Below are positions 30,752 through 31,780 of a stretch of DNA of 31,780 nucleotides, one piece after another. The position numbers were made by a program, and so were the translations under genes. The number at the start of each line of letters is the position of its first letter. Within the stretch, counting starts at the first letter, position 1. The notes under the pieces were generated by a model. It was given only the letters and a program-made list of their open reading frames with translations. It made no database searches and had not been told where the DNA came from. Location: positions 1 through 31,780 of the forward strand of contig JAIPMN010021147.1 of assembly GCA_020650975.1 (NCBI GenBank), in the 5' to 3' direction. This DNA is from Apostichopus californicus (taxonomy: Eukaryota > Echinodermata > Holothuroidea > Aspidochirotida > Stichopodidae).

Positions 30752-31780
30752 TATCTTAGTTTTGCTACTGCAAGTATTGTGTTTGATATGCTAATGCACT
30801 GATAAGAAAAGTCATTTTTTTCATTAAGTAATTGTAAGAGTAAGAATAACTTTAATGATCCTTAAAAGGAAACTACAGTGCTCCCAAGGCAATAAACCTA
30901 AAAGAGTAAGAAGTAAAACTTAGAAACAAAACATGAAAAAAGTAGCAGGCTGTGCAGTATAGGTAGAAGGACAACCTAACGTTTAAAATTAATTGGTAAA
31001 GTTACAATCGCAAGTGACTATTGTAGGTGAGAAGTCCACATTTACCACACCTTTTGCAGAAATGTTTGTGTTATATTAATATGTGATACTTGATTCAAAA
31101 TCACTCTGTCCTCTACGTCTTGCAAAAATTTATGCCCCATTTCTTATAGGTGGCAAATATTAAAGAGTCATACCCAGAAGGCTTTGTTGAAATTATTGAC
31201 CAAATGCAAAAACCCTCTTTTAAATATATTTGGCAATCTATAACCAACTCTGAAGATTGTCGACTGTTTCGCTTGTGAGGGCCTCCTCAAGATTTACAAC
31301 AATGCTGTCTATTTTGACAAAATTTTGCAGCTCCAAGCGTCGTCGTCCGATTAACATATCGGTACTCTGTTGACGTACATAAATGGATGCATTTTATTTG
31401 ATTTATTTGACAATTTATGACAATTTGGTGTTAATCATTCATGGCTGGTCTTTCTGGCGGTGGTCTTTGAAAAGTTAACGATGCCGACGGTAAAACTATA
31501 TTCAGATTGACGTACAGCGCATCCGTGCAGTTGACAACAACCAAAGAACAAAAATTGTATTATAAACATGGATAATTTTGTATCCACTTTGTAATTTTAT
31601 ATCCACATCAGTGACTTGCCCCCACCCCCCTCCCCGACCATGATTCTATCATGTCATTGACCCAGGTAGTTGCTCAGTGGATTGACGAGGGACGTTGTTA
31701 TTGTTAACTAGTTCAAAGTTCGGAGCTTTAAGACAACTCATGATTGAGAGCGTCAAATTAGAGTGATAAATATTGTTTAC

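Larger units (their letters stand above)
28541..31780. other. Non-coding AT-rich sequence to the window end
   Basis: Contains the 17-bp GATC repeat (29011-29095) and a short direct repeat near 30.7 kb (both listed). An exon-like stretch at 29804-29849 ends in CAG|GTAAGG but encodes nothing recognisable. No other features supported. Confidence 0.6.

Noticed and set aside
1-31780. CRISPR arrays, bacterial operons, ribosome binding sites or an unknown multi-gene system
   Set aside because: The window is eukaryotic, with spliced genes. No regularly spaced repeat-spacer structure exists; the tandem repeats lack unique spacers of constant length.

Overview
This is a eukaryotic, visibly AT-rich genomic window. 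It has spliced genes, standard GT-AG introns of about 0.4 to 6 kb, tRNA-derived SINE and hAT-type transposon remnants, and many diverged tandem repeats. The repeat types, intron style and intronless class A receptor suggest a marine invertebrate deuterostome, most likely an echinoderm. That placement is inference from general knowledge; no organelle, rRNA or other diagnostic marker is present.

Region 1 (1-15841, + strand) holds the N-terminal half of one gene that I recognise with high confidence: poly(ADP-ribose) polymerase 1 (PARP1). The window opens inside a coding exon. Thirteen exons, two of them tiny, join in a continuous frame. They encode the end of zinc finger 1, zinc finger 2, a basic nuclear localisation region, the PADR1/zinc finger 3 domain, the BRCT fold, the automodification linker and the first residues leading into the WGR domain. 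Most of this was invisible to simple ORF calling because the exons are short. I reconstructed it from splice sites, intron phase and match to the known domain order.

The most interesting points in this region are three. A 7-nt microexon and a 20/26-nt exon keep the frame only if both are included or both are skipped. The NLS exon can be read through its donor into a short lysine-rich tail, a stop and polyadenylation signals, which would give a truncated DNA-binding-only PARP1. A G-quadruplex-type tract follows the donor of the exon at 11478-11570.

Region 2 (15842-31780) contains no recognisable WGR, helical or ADP-ribosyltransferase exon of PARP1. The gene therefore continues beyond the window through an intron of at least 15.9 kb, or it is interrupted. 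Within this stretch, on the opposite strand, lies one intact intronless class A (rhodopsin-type) GPCR of 362 residues (19724-20812). The rest is non-coding as far as I can see: a 487-bp hAT-type MITE with 8-bp target duplications (16341-16827), a second hAT-like end right beside it, homopolymer G/C tracts, and repeat arrays, notably a diverged array of roughly 340-bp units near 27.1-28.5 kb.

The two genes have no evident functional link. PARP1 is a nuclear DNA-break sensor and the receptor is a plasma-membrane protein; their relation is positional (antisense, nested).
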